From Mobiluncus sp963511525 (GTDB taxonomy: Bacteria; Actinomycetota; Actinomycetes; Actinomycetales; Actinomycetaceae): DNA of 64,000 nucleotides. Under the pieces are notes generated by a model. That model was not told the DNA's origin and ran no database searches. It saw only the letters and a program-made list of their open reading frames with translations. The stretch is from the NCBI RefSeq assembly GCF_963511525.1, contig NZ_CAUPIY010000005.1, positions 62,001-126,000 on the forward strand, read 5' to 3'. This document shows, piece after piece, positions 1 through 7,284 of the stretch; the stretch's first letter is position 1; every line of letters begins with the position of its first letter. Both the position numbers and the translations under genes were made by a program.

Positions 1-83
1 TCGTGGTCGGCGTAGGGGTACACCCCGGATTTCGCCAGGTTCACTGGCGAGAAGGTCTCGATGTCAATGAAGAGTTCACGCAT
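1..83 (-). CDS. phage-type family A DNA polymerase, N-terminal fragment
   Basis: Only the first 27 codons lie in the window; the gene continues past the left edge. The peptide begins MRELFIDIETFSPVNLAKSG, and the DIET stretch is the Exo I motif (metal-binding Asp and Glu) of the 3'-5' proofreading domain. This N-terminus is characteristic of the PolA-like polymerases of Gram-positive prophages and conjugative elements. A good ribosome binding site (TAGGAG on the minus strand, 91-97) precedes the ATG. The upstream DUF2815 and DUF2800 genes are the usual partners of this polymerase. The call rests on a short peptide plus context. Confidence 0.7.
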   Translation of the reverse strand, partial: MRELFIDIETFSPVNLAKSGVYPYADH

Positions 84-99
84 GCGCGACAGCTCCTAG

Positions 100-159
100 A
101 AAACAATGGGTGCTGGGAGGACGCCACACCCCAGAAGTGGGCGTGGTGTCCTCCCAGCA
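100..159 (-). terminator. hairpin with T-rich tail, minus strand
   Basis: Arms 111-127 and about 141-159 form a long stem with two wobble pairs. On the minus strand it is followed by a T-rich tract (TTGTTTT, 100-106). It lies between the 69-residue membrane protein and the polymerase start, so it would end or attenuate the upstream transcript just before the polymerase gene. Confidence 0.6.
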
Positions 160-170
160 TGGGTGAGGGG

Positions 171-380
171 TTAGTGGTCGTGGTTAGCGCGGTACTTTTC
201 GAGCTCGGCCTCGGTGTCAGTCATGAGCTTGTCGATGCGTTTGCGATCCTGGCGGATAGCCCGCCGTTCGGCAATCACATAGGCGATCTTTATGACGATG
301 AGACCGAGGACAGCGCCAATGAGCAGTGCCACGAGAGTGGTGGTGTTTGCTGATAGCGCTGCTGAATAACACTCGTTCAT
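171..380 (-). CDS. small membrane protein of the phage module
   Basis: Encodes 69 residues. After a short N-terminus there is one hydrophobic span of about 24 residues (roughly residues 13-36, rich in Leu, Val, Ile and Ala), then a basic and charged cytosolic tail likely to form a helix (RRAIRQDRKRIDK). A clear ribosome binding site, GGAGAA, lies about 5 nt before the ATG. It sits between the DUF2815 gene and the polymerase gene on the same strand and is followed by a terminator hairpin. I do not recognise a family. A phage-encoded single-pass protein is all that can be said. Confidence 0.55.
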   Translation of the reverse strand: MNECYSAALSANTTTLVALLIGAVLGLIVIKIAYVIAERRAIRQDRKRIDKLMTDTEAELEKYRANHDH

Positions 381-397
381 GATGCTTCTCCGTTTCC

Positions 398-952
398 CTA
401 GTTGAGGAAGTCGTCCGAGGCTTCTGCGAAGCCTCCGAAGTCGGCCTCGGCGCTGATGCGGTTGCCGCCGAGTGGTTCGCCGTCGCGGAGCTTTTGGATG
501 TTGCCCAGCCCGCAGGCGATGCCCTTGTTGCCGTTCGTGTTGAACGCGTAGAAGCTGATGCTCACTCGTGCGTAGCAGCCCGAGTAGACCTCGCTGGCGT
601 CCAGGATGGGCTGCAGGTCAGTACCCACGACCTGTGGCGGGGTGGTCGAGTTGGCGTTGACGAACATCGCGTTCGCATACGCCGCATCGTCACGATCAAT
701 ATCGCCGTCACGCAGCGGCAGCTTGAGCGCAGCCTTGTTCGGGCGCTTGCCACCGAACTTTCCAATTCCGGCATCAATCGCCGCGTCGATGGCGCGTTCG
801 ATCTTGGCCAGCGTCTCGGTGTCGGACTTCGGGATGATCAGGGACACGGAGTACTTGGGTTTGCCGCCCTGGATGGACTTCGCCTCGAAAATGTTGGCGT
901 AGGACAGGCGAACTTCGCCGGTGACCACACGGGTCGGATTCTGCATAGACAT
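398..952 (-). CDS. DUF2815 family phage protein (likely ssDNA-binding)
   Basis: Encodes 184 residues and starts MSMQNPTRVVTGEVRLSYAN. The N-terminus, the 'KYSVSLIIPKSD' strand and the Asn/Gly-rich strand near residue 140 match the DUF2815 family. That family is found next to phage DNA polymerases and is thought to have an OB-fold single-stranded DNA-binding role. The C-terminus is acidic and ends in Phe-Leu-Asn, reminiscent of the acidic tails of SSB-like proteins. It is flanked by the DUF2800 gene upstream and the polymerase downstream, the normal order of this replication cassette. The biochemical role is inferred from the family. Confidence 0.8.
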   Translation of the reverse strand: MSMQNPTRVVTGEVRLSYANIFEAKSIQGGKPKYSVSLIIPKSDTETLAKIERAIDAAIDAGIGKFGGKRPNKAALKLPLRDGDIDRDDAAYANAMFVNANSTTPPQVVGTDLQPILDASEVYSGCYARVSISFYAFNTNGNKGIACGLGNIQKLRDGEPLGGNRISAEADFGGFAEASDDFLN

Positions 953-973
953 TCTTGTCTTACCTTTCTGTGT

Positions 974-2113
974 TTACTTGGTTGAAATTGATGTGAATTC
1001 ATCTGTTGCCGACTGGATCTCCAGTGCGGGCCTCTTATCGGATTCGGGCACCAGCGTGGGCTTACCAGCGGGTTTGACCACCAGGTCCCCGAGGAGATCG
1101 GAAAAGCGCTTCTTGCCCAGTTGCTTCTCCAGCGCGGTGATGGTCTTGAGCTTGCGATCCCACACATCGACACCGGCTGCCTCAGCTGTCTTTGCGACAG
1201 CGGACTCGTCTACGTATTTGCGGATCGAGCGGCCTTCGACGAGCTTGAACCCGGGCCAGGTCTTGCCTTGGTTTACCGCCAGCGACAGCGCGTGCGCTTC
1301 CACATCGGCAGCCCACGCCTTCAGGTCCGGCAGCTGAGCCAACACCTGTGCGATCTCGGCATCGGTGAGCTCGGCAGGGGGTGCGAACTCATGCTTGGCA
1401 AGCGCAAGGTTCGCCTCAGCGCGCGTCCGGCAAGTGGGTGCAAGCTTGCAGAACCGGCACCACTCACCAGGCGCGAACTCGCCATCCCCACTGGCTGCCA
1501 GCGCCGCACGGGGTTTCACGACCTGTTCTGCCCAGGTCTCCAGCTCAGTGACGGGGATCGTCCAGGTTGAGACGTTCGAGCGCCGGGGCTGGTAGATCGT
1601 CACCGCCACGGTCTCGATGTCATACAGGTCCCCGAAGGCGTGTAGCGCGCCGAGGGCATAGAGCATCAACTGCGGGTTGTGCTCGGCTTCGACCATGACC
1701 CCCTGGCCGTACTTCAAATCGATGATCTGAAGCGTGGGCTCAGCGATGATGACGCAGTCGCCGGTGCCGAACCCGCCCGGCACCACGTGGGAGAAATCCA
1801 GGCGCTGCTCGATGAGCACCTGCGGATCAGCACACGCCTGCCGCACATCACGCAGCCGCTCCTGAACGAAGGCCACGTAATCGTCAGTCAGGGTCTCCAT
1901 CTCCGCGTCATGCCAGCTCGAGACCGGCTTTGTAGTCGGTGCGTCATGGAGTGCTCGGCGCAGCTTCCACTCCGCGAGTTCATGAGCTGCGGTTCCTTGC
2001 TCGGCAGCGGACGAGGAGGACTCCGGCAGCCCGGCCTCCAATGTTGCTGACGGTGGGCAGGCCAACCAGCGGTGCGCTCCCGAGGCGCTGAGCAGTGCGT
2101 GCTGGTCAGGCAT
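974..2113 (-). CDS. DUF2800 family phage protein (PD-(D/E)XK nuclease-like)
   Basis: Encodes about 379 residues from the ATG at 2113; an upstream in-frame start would extend it by 17 poor residues. It begins MPDQHALLSASGAHRWLACP, a typical DUF2800 opening. Midway comes a Cas4/RecB-like core: a GTGD strand and 'LQIIDLKYGQG' (Asp...Asp-x-Lys), then a Cys cluster near residues 240-255 that may bind an Fe-S cluster. These proteins are phage PD-(D/E)XK nucleases associated with replication and recombination. The start overlaps the preceding gene by 8 nt, so translation is probably coupled. Confidence 0.8.
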   Translation of the reverse strand: MPDQHALLSASGAHRWLACPPSATLEAGLPESSSSAAEQGTAAHELAEWKLRRALHDAPTTKPVSSWHDAEMETLTDDYVAFVQERLRDVRQACADPQVLIEQRLDFSHVVPGGFGTGDCVIIAEPTLQIIDLKYGQGVMVEAEHNPQLMLYALGALHAFGDLYDIETVAVTIYQPRRSNVSTWTIPVTELETWAEQVVKPRAALAASGDGEFAPGEWCRFCKLAPTCRTRAEANLALAKHEFAPPAELTDAEIAQVLAQLPDLKAWAADVEAHALSLAVNQGKTWPGFKLVEGRSIRKYVDESAVAKTAEAAGVDVWDRKLKTITALEKQLGKKRFSDLLGDLVVKPAGKPTLVPESDKRPALEIQSATDEFTSISTK

Positions 2114-2516
2114 CAGCGATCGCCTCCACCCGCTCCAGCAACCACCCGTACTTGGCCGGGTCAATCTCGGAGAGTTTGTTCGCGCCAGCTGCCTGGATCA
2201 GCTCACGCACCTGCGCGGTATGACCTGCCTGCGACAAGCGCGCCAACACAGTGCGGACCTGCTCCAACGACACCGGCACAACTTCCGGAGCCGGTGCCGG
2301 GGCTGGCGGCTGGTGGGCCGCGTCGTACTCTTCGACTACAGCTTCCAGCGCAGGCTGGGCGAGCTGGGCTGCGGCGATCGGGCGAGCTCCCGACATACAC
2401 GGGTGATCCTCGAACGATTCCCACGCGGTATCTTCGATCGCAGAGGCCAGCATCGTGACCCCCTCCGCGATCCGGTTCAGCGCCGGGACGTAGCGGTTCG
2501 CTTCGGTGACGTTCAT
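2106..2516 (-). CDS. phage hypothetical protein with LSEIDP C-terminal motif
   Basis: Encodes 136 residues. A helical N-terminus is followed by an Ala/Pro linker (about 68-78). A C-terminal domain then reads 'SLEQVRTVLARLSQAGHTA' and continues to LSEIDPAKYGWLLER. That C-terminal module recurs in small proteins of Gram-positive phage replication cassettes, where databases sometimes mislabel it as an rRNA biogenesis (Rrp5) protein. It overlaps both neighbours: 4 nt with the 80-residue gene upstream and 8 nt with DUF2800 downstream. A DNA-metabolism accessory role is a guess from location only. Confidence 0.65.
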   Translation of the reverse strand: MNVTEANRYVPALNRIAEGVTMLASAIEDTAWESFEDHPCMSGARPIAAAQLAQPALEAVVEEYDAAHQPPAPAPAPEVVPVSLEQVRTVLARLSQAGHTAQVRELIQAAGANKLSEIDPAKYGWLLERVEAIADA

Positions 2517-2755
2517 GCGGCATCACCACCGCTCCGGGTAACACCGACGGCGCGAGCCAGCGCCAGGAGGTCGTCGTCTGGGCGGATGATTTCTACTGAG
2601 CGGACCTGGTTGCCCGGCACGAGAACGGTGAGCTGCTGTGGGTTGCCGAGCAGCTTGCGGGCGATCCTGCTTCGGATGCTGACCTTGCGGGCAGAGACCG
2701 CAGCGTCAGGTTCGGGCTGGTCAGTCAACGTGACCTTGAGACGATGATTGGACAT
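2513..2755 (-). CDS. small phage hypothetical protein
   Basis: Encodes 80 residues, predicted soluble, with alternating short beta-strand-like stretches (HRLKVTLTD, QQLTVLVPG, VRSVEIIRP) and no signal peptide or membrane span. The ATG is preceded by GGAGGAAACG, a strong ribosome binding site. Its stop overlaps the start of the next gene by 4 nt (ATGA), so it belongs to the same operon as DUF2800 and DUF2815. I recognise no family. Confidence 0.6.
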   Translation of the reverse strand: MSNHRLKVTLTDQPEPDAAVSARKVSIRSRIARKLLGNPQQLTVLVPGNQVRSVEIIRPDDDLLALARAVGVTRSGGDAA

Positions 2756-2818
2756 CGTTTCCTCCTTTATGAATCAGATGAGCGTCGGTTTGTGCTGGTC
2801 TTCATGTGGGCCGGGCAC

Positions 2819-3460
2819 TCATACGCCCCCGACGGGAGCCAGATCCGGACACTCCTGCTCGATGAATTCGCGAAGCTTCTTCAAAGCCCGCTTGACCGAG
2901 CGCCCGATGCTGTTCGCTCGCTTGGTCACGTCGGCTTCGTCGGCACCGGGCAGCTCCTCACGCGCGATCTCGACGAAGGAGAGCCGTTCAAACACGTGCA
3001 GTCGGATGTGTTCGGCTTGCTTGGCACTGACCTGAGACAGCAACCAATCGACAACCAGCTCACTGTCGATCTGGTCTTCGTGAACCGAGACGTTCAGATA
3101 CTGGGGCCCGCCATGGACCTCGACTTCCCAGTCGCTATACGAGAGGTCGCCACGGTTTCGAGCGTTTTTAGTGGCACGAAAACTGCGGTAGGCAGCGCGC
3201 AGATATGCGACTTTCCACTCCGGCACGTACGTCGGGTCGTACAGCAAGGCGAGCATGTCCTCGGCGCTCAGCCCGAGGTCGTCATCTCCGGTCGGCGGGT
3301 CGACGAGCTCGATCCACGCATATTCCTGGACTCCGTCTGTGACCTTCGAGGGCACGTAAATGTGGGTGAACTCTTTGCCGCCGACCTTCTTGGTGCGGAC
3401 GGCATAGGGCTGGTATCCGGTGTCGGGTTTCTGTGTGGTTGAAAAAGTAGGAGTTGCCAC
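2819..3460 (-). CDS. phage sigma-70 region-4-like regulator
   Basis: Encodes 213 residues. The C-terminal third (about 140-205) reads 'SAKQAEHIRLHVFERLSFVE' and continues through an insertion to RANSIGRSVKRALKKLREF. This is the layout of a sigma region 4 helix-turn-helix (recognition helix followed by a basic helix) as in ArpU/RinA-like phage late regulators. The N-terminal half is not recognised. It is the first gene of the minus-strand phage operon and could control it or a late module outside the window. The extra residues between the two HTH helices (EELPGADEADVTK) are unusual. Confidence 0.6.
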   Translation of the reverse strand: MATPTFSTTQKPDTGYQPYAVRTKKVGGKEFTHIYVPSKVTDGVQEYAWIELVDPPTGDDDLGLSAEDMLALLYDPTYVPEWKVAYLRAAYRSFRATKNARNRGDLSYSDWEVEVHGGPQYLNVSVHEDQIDSELVVDWLLSQVSAKQAEHIRLHVFERLSFVEIAREELPGADEADVTKRANSIGRSVKRALKKLREFIEQECPDLAPVGGV

Positions 3461-3934
3461 GGCTGGCTCCTTCCGCTGGATGCGGAAAGACCCACGGGAG
3501 ACGCCGCTAGTCGTCTGGTGTCGGTGAAGCGGTCTGCATTGGCATGGCTATGGGCGGACATCCGGATGGATGCCCGCCCCAGCGGCTCCTGCAGATCGTT
3601 CCGACTTGGGACGAATAGAAACCTGAGCTCAGTTGTTGGCTACGGATCGGCGTGATCACGGTCGATCCGGTGGATGCGCCTCACGTTGCGTGAGGTGTCT
3701 CCATGGACTCGACCAGATCGTGCACATCCCGGTCGTGTCCTGAGCGCGAGGCCACGCCACCTGCCCCGCATAACCCACGCAAGATACGCAATCGCCAACT
3801 TCTCGTTGCAAATGCACAGCCGTGATAGACTCATACCCATCTCTCGTGAGCTATGTCCACGGTAGAAAATGGCACCTCGGCCATTTAGACGCTTTGGGAC
3901 AGCCTGGGACAGTTGGGACAATCCGGTGGAGGTG
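3461..3934. other. divergent intergenic region between phage and defence operons
   Basis: No convincing gene. Three elements stand out. A 12-bp stem with one mismatch (3552-3563 with 3568-3579, 4-nt loop) would lie in the leader of the minus-strand phage operon. A perfect 7-bp inverted repeat CCTCACG/CGTGAGG spans 3679-3695. Three direct repeats of TGGGACA (3895, 3905, 3914) sit at 9-10 bp spacing just before the defence operon start. A plus-strand -10-like TGATAGACT lies near 3823-3831. The in-phase repeats look like a protein-binding array; that is an inference. Confidence 0.45.
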
Positions 3935-5104
3935 ATGGCGAAGTTGCTCTTCAACGATGTGATGAAGGCCGTCTACCCGCACCTGCGCGGCACCCGGAAC
4001 ACAGCAGACTTCATGCGCAACATGATCGAACGGCTATGCGCCGTCCCTGAGGAGCACTGGTTCACGCCCCGAGGTAGGACACCGGATCAGGACTACAAGG
4101 ATGAATCCCTGCGGAAGTTCTATAGTCGCGGGATCACGAAAAAGCTGGCGCGCGCCATGCTCGCTAATCCCACCCGCGACAACTTCGTCGATTCCCTCAA
4201 CTACGTCGATGACATCGAGACGCAGTCAGTCGAGGAGGTCAAGGCGGCGCTGGCTCGCAGTATCCAGCCGTTTACCGGCGAAGATGTCGACGATTTCAAT
4301 GTTGGCGACGTGTTGTTCGACTTGATCCAGCAAGCGTTGGAGTTCGTTGTCAATCCGGAATTGGAGAATGACCGTAAGCTCCAGCGAGCCACGGCGGTGT
4401 CGGATGCCGTCAAGGGCAAGCTCGGTTCTCGCCTGTTGGAGGAGTGCAAGTACACCTGCTCGCGCACCGGCTGCGGCAAGCACCTCCAGCCCGTCACCGA
4501 CGACGGCGCGACAGCTCCGCTCTATGCGATTGGACGAATTGAAGGCGAAGCGCGTACTTACGAGAATCTGGTCGCGCTGTGTCCGAACTGCTTCCACGCC
4601 TACACGCTCAACCACAAGAAATCCGACGCAAAAGACCTGAGGCGTAATAAGAAGGCACAAGTCGACGCAGCCCAGGCACGCAAGACACTGACCACGGTCG
4701 ATATTGAACGTGGCATCAGCAAGGTCGTCGAGAAGCTCGGCAACGCCAACCCCAAAGAATTCGAGCCGCTGAACTTCGACCCAGTCGCAGTCAAGGACAA
4801 GATCGACCAGTCAGTCGACGTGTTCGTGTTCGACGAAGTATTCATGCACGTCACGCGATACTTCAGGTTTATCGAGAAAGAGCTGCAGGAGCAGGCTCAG
4901 CTCAAGACGTTTGATGATGGGTTGTTGCGAGCTGAGATCAGAGCCTCGTACACGAAGCTCGCTGACAAGGGGTACGCGAAACAGCGGATCCATGAAGCCC
5001 TGACCATTCGGCTCAGTCAGATCACAAAACAGGATGCCCGCTACTGCGCTTACGTGACCTCCTACTTCGTCCAGTCCTGTGAGGTGTTCGATGCTGCTTC
5101 CTAA
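3935..5104 (+). CDS. ABC-3C system effector-type protein with HNH-like zinc cluster
   Basis: Encodes 389 residues from ATG 3935. An in-frame ATG at 3869 would add 22 residues but would read through the TGGGACA repeats. A treble-clef Cys cluster (CKYTC...C from residue 171, then CPNC at 216-219) frames an HNH-like domain, but the usual central His pair is replaced by 'PLYAIGRI', so catalysis is doubtful. The last 130 residues are helical and conclude with 'QDARYCAYVTSYFVQSCEVF', which I read as an ABC-3C C-terminal domain. The identity rests mainly on its place before a middle component and a DUF2326-type ATPase, with which it overlaps by 14 nt. Confidence 0.65.
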   Translation: MAKLLFNDVMKAVYPHLRGTRNTADFMRNMIERLCAVPEEHWFTPRGRTPDQDYKDESLRKFYSRGITKKLARAMLANPTRDNFVDSLNYVDDIETQSVEEVKAALARSIQPFTGEDVDDFNVGDVLFDLIQQALEFVVNPELENDRKLQRATAVSDAVKGKLGSRLLEECKYTCSRTGCGKHLQPVTDDGATAPLYAIGRIEGEARTYENLVALCPNCFHAYTLNHKKSDAKDLRRNKKAQVDAAQARKTLTTVDIERGISKVVEKLGNANPKEFEPLNFDPVAVKDKIDQSVDVFVFDEVFMHVTRYFRFIEKELQEQAQLKTFDDGLLRAEIRASYTKLADKGYAKQRIHEALTIRLSQITKQDARYCAYVTSYFVQSCEVFDAAS

Positions 5105-5309
5105 CAAGTTGTTTGCCTACCAGGACACGGTGCTGCCGCTGCTTCCGACGATCCTAAGGCTCCTGGACACCCCGAAGACCCCGAATGAACTTGCCGTCGC
5201 CCTTGCCTCCGTCACGACGGATCCAATCCGGCTGATTGATGCGCTGGACTGTCTCTACTCCCTCGGCAAGGTCACGCTCAGTGAGGAAGGAGCACTGGAG
5301 CGATGCTGA
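5091..5309 (+). CDS. ABC-3C system middle component
   Basis: Encodes 72 residues: MLLPNKLFAYQDTVLPLLPT, then a helical, winged-helix-like segment (PNELAVALASVTTDPIRLID). The 'LLPNK...Y.ES/D..L' opening and tiny size are typical of ABC-3C middle components, which link the ATPase to the effector. GAGGTG lies upstream of ATG 5091. The gene overlaps the effector gene by 14 nt and the ATPase gene by 7 nt, so the three are almost certainly translated as a unit. The name follows the ABC-3C scheme of Aravind and colleagues. Confidence 0.7.
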   Translation: MLLPNKLFAYQDTVLPLLPTILRLLDTPKTPNELAVALASVTTDPIRLIDALDCLYSLGKVTLSEEGALERC

Positions 5310-6952
5310 AGCAGATCAGTTGTGACTTGTTCAAAGAAGGCGGCACACCACGCCCGCCGATCCAGTTCCATCAAGGACTGAACACGATCCTCGGCGCAGT
5401 CCGAGGCGAGGCCGGGTCAATCGGCAAGTCCACGATGATGCTCATCATCGACTTCGTCTTTGGTGGCAACACCTACGTCGACAGCGATGCCGTCCGGGAA
5501 CTGCCTGAGCACGCCATCAACTTCACCTTCGAATTTGACGGTGCCTCTTACAACTTCGTGCGACGCCCCCATGAACCCAAAGTTGTGGTCAACATTGATG
5601 CCGACGGCAGCGTGCTGAAAACCCTTGAGCTCAAGGAGTTCACAGACTGGTTGGCCGTCAAGTACGGCATGCAGTTGCCGGGCGCGTCGTTCCGACAGAT
5701 GCTCAGCAGGTTCTTCCGGATCTACGGCAAAAACAACCACAACGAACTCAAACCACTCCAGACCCGTGGTGGTGAGGAATCCCAGAAGGATGCCATCGCG
5801 ATCCTGATCTCCTTGTTCCAGTACTACAGCTCGATCGAGGACTTCAAGCAGCAACTACAGAGCGCTGAGGGCATGATTGCAGCGTTCAAAGCTGCCAGAC
5901 GCTACGAGTTCATCCCATCGGCAGTTGACGGGTTGACTAAGTACAAGCAGAACGTCGTCGAGATCGCCTCCTTGGAGCAGGAACGTGCGCAACTGGCCGA
6001 ATCAGATGAAGCGACAGTCGATCCGAGCGAGGTCGAACACGCTAACGCACGCAACGAACTCAACCGCCAACTCGGCGACGTTCGACGCCTCATCAAGGAA
6101 AGGCACGACGAGCTACACCTGCTCGATTTGAACCTACGCCACGGCGCGTACCCCACCGAGGCCGACCTCAAGAGCCTGCAAGAATTCTTCCCCGAAGCGA
6201 ACCTGGCCAAGCTTGTCGAGGTCGAGAAGTTCCACACCAAGATCCAGACGATCCTCGCGGAAGAACTCGCCCAAGCCCGCGAGCGCGTCCAACGCGAGGT
6301 AACCGAGCTTCAAGAACACCACGACCGCATCCTTTCCCAGATGGATGCGATCCCCACATCCAAAGCGTTCACGCCAGAATTCCTCGACGCCTACACGACC
6401 TTGGATCGGCGGATCACCAAGCTTAAAGAGCAGAACGAAGCGTTCGACCAAAACCACAAGCTCCAGACCGCGAAACGAGAAGCCAACACGCGCTACCAAA
6501 ACCAACTCGAAAGCGTGCTGGCACAAATCGAAATCGCCATAAACACGCAGATGGACGCCATCAACGACGAGGTCACCGGCGGGGAGTACAACGCGCCCCG
6601 ACTGACGATCAAGGCCTTCAACTCCTACGACTTCGAAACGCCGAAGGACAAAGGCACAGGCACAAACCATCGCAGCATGATCATCTACGACCTCGCCGTG
6701 CTGCAGAACACTGTGCTCCCAGCACTGGCACACGACTCGATCGTGTTCGACTCCATGCCCCGCCCAGACCTCAGCAACCTGATCCGCGTCTACGCCGATC
6801 AAGTGGAGAAGCAAATCTTCATCGCTGTGGACAAGACCAGCGAATGCACCCCCGAAGCCCAATCCATCCTGCAAGAAACCACCGTCCTGAAACTGGACAA
6901 CAACGAGAAGGCGCTCTTTGGAGAGAAGTGGAGCCGGAAGGAACGTCCATGA
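5303..6952 (+). CDS. ABC-3C system ABC ATPase (DUF2326 type)
   Basis: Encodes 549 residues. It begins with a RecN/SMC-like fold: strand 'QGLNTILGAVRG', a P-loop GSIGKST at 38-44, then 'IDFVFGG'. A signature region near 125-150 (SFRQMLSRFFRIYGKNNHNE) is characteristic of this ATPase branch. About residues 180-430 form a long coiled coil. The C-terminal DUF2326-like lobe carries the Walker B/D-loop substitute 'ALAHDSIVFDSM'. In ABC-3C systems this ATPase is the presumed sensor that licenses the effector. It overlaps the middle component upstream and the XRE regulator downstream (ATGA). Confidence 0.75.
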   Translation: MLKQISCDLFKEGGTPRPPIQFHQGLNTILGAVRGEAGSIGKSTMMLIIDFVFGGNTYVDSDAVRELPEHAINFTFEFDGASYNFVRRPHEPKVVVNIDADGSVLKTLELKEFTDWLAVKYGMQLPGASFRQMLSRFFRIYGKNNHNELKPLQTRGGEESQKDAIAILISLFQYYSSIEDFKQQLQSAEGMIAAFKAARRYEFIPSAVDGLTKYKQNVVEIASLEQERAQLAESDEATVDPSEVEHANARNELNRQLGDVRRLIKERHDELHLLDLNLRHGAYPTEADLKSLQEFFPEANLAKLVEVEKFHTKIQTILAEELAQARERVQREVTELQEHHDRILSQMDAIPTSKAFTPEFLDAYTTLDRRITKLKEQNEAFDQNHKLQTAKREANTRYQNQLESVLAQIEIAINTQMDAINDEVTGGEYNAPRLTIKAFNSYDFETPKDKGTGTNHRSMIIYDLAVLQNTVLPALAHDSIVFDSMPRPDLSNLIRVYADQVEKQIFIAVDKTSECTPEAQSILQETTVLKLDNNEKALFGEKWSRKERP

Positions 6953-7161
6953 AGATCCAATACAACAAGCTCTGGAAACTCCTCATCGACAAGAACATGA
7001 ACAAAGTCCAGCTCCGAGACAAGGCGCGCATCAGCAGCAACTCACTAGCCAAACTCGGCAAGAACGAACCAGTACACATGGACGTCCTCATGAAGATAGC
7101 GACCGCCCTCGACTGCAGAGTTGAAGACCTTTTCGAGACCCAAACTGACTCAGAGAGATGA
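6949..7161 (+). CDS. XRE-family regulator of the ABC-3C cassette
   Basis: Encodes 70 residues from ATG 6949, overlapping the ATPase stop by 4 nt. It is nearly all one HTH domain: 'LWKLLIDKNMNKVQLRDKAR' then ISSNSLAKLGKN and DVLMKIATALDC, ending RVEDLFE. A Cro/C1-type DNA-binding protein this small usually acts as a repressor or controller of its own operon. It is clearly related to the second XRE regulator at 11180-11437 (shared LWKLLID and ALDC). Its in-phase target could be the TGGGACA array before the operon; that link is inference. Confidence 0.85.
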   Translation: MKIQYNKLWKLLIDKNMNKVQLRDKARISSNSLAKLGKNEPVHMDVLMKIATALDCRVEDLFETQTDSER

Positions 7162-7284
7162 TGCCAATGCTGCCAGAAACTAGGACCAGTTGGACCACGC
7201 TTCGACGTAAGGGCTTGATGGAAATGATCGGTCTCCGAATACTGCTCCCGAGTCTAACCGCAAGTCCGCGTGCAAGGAGGCAAG

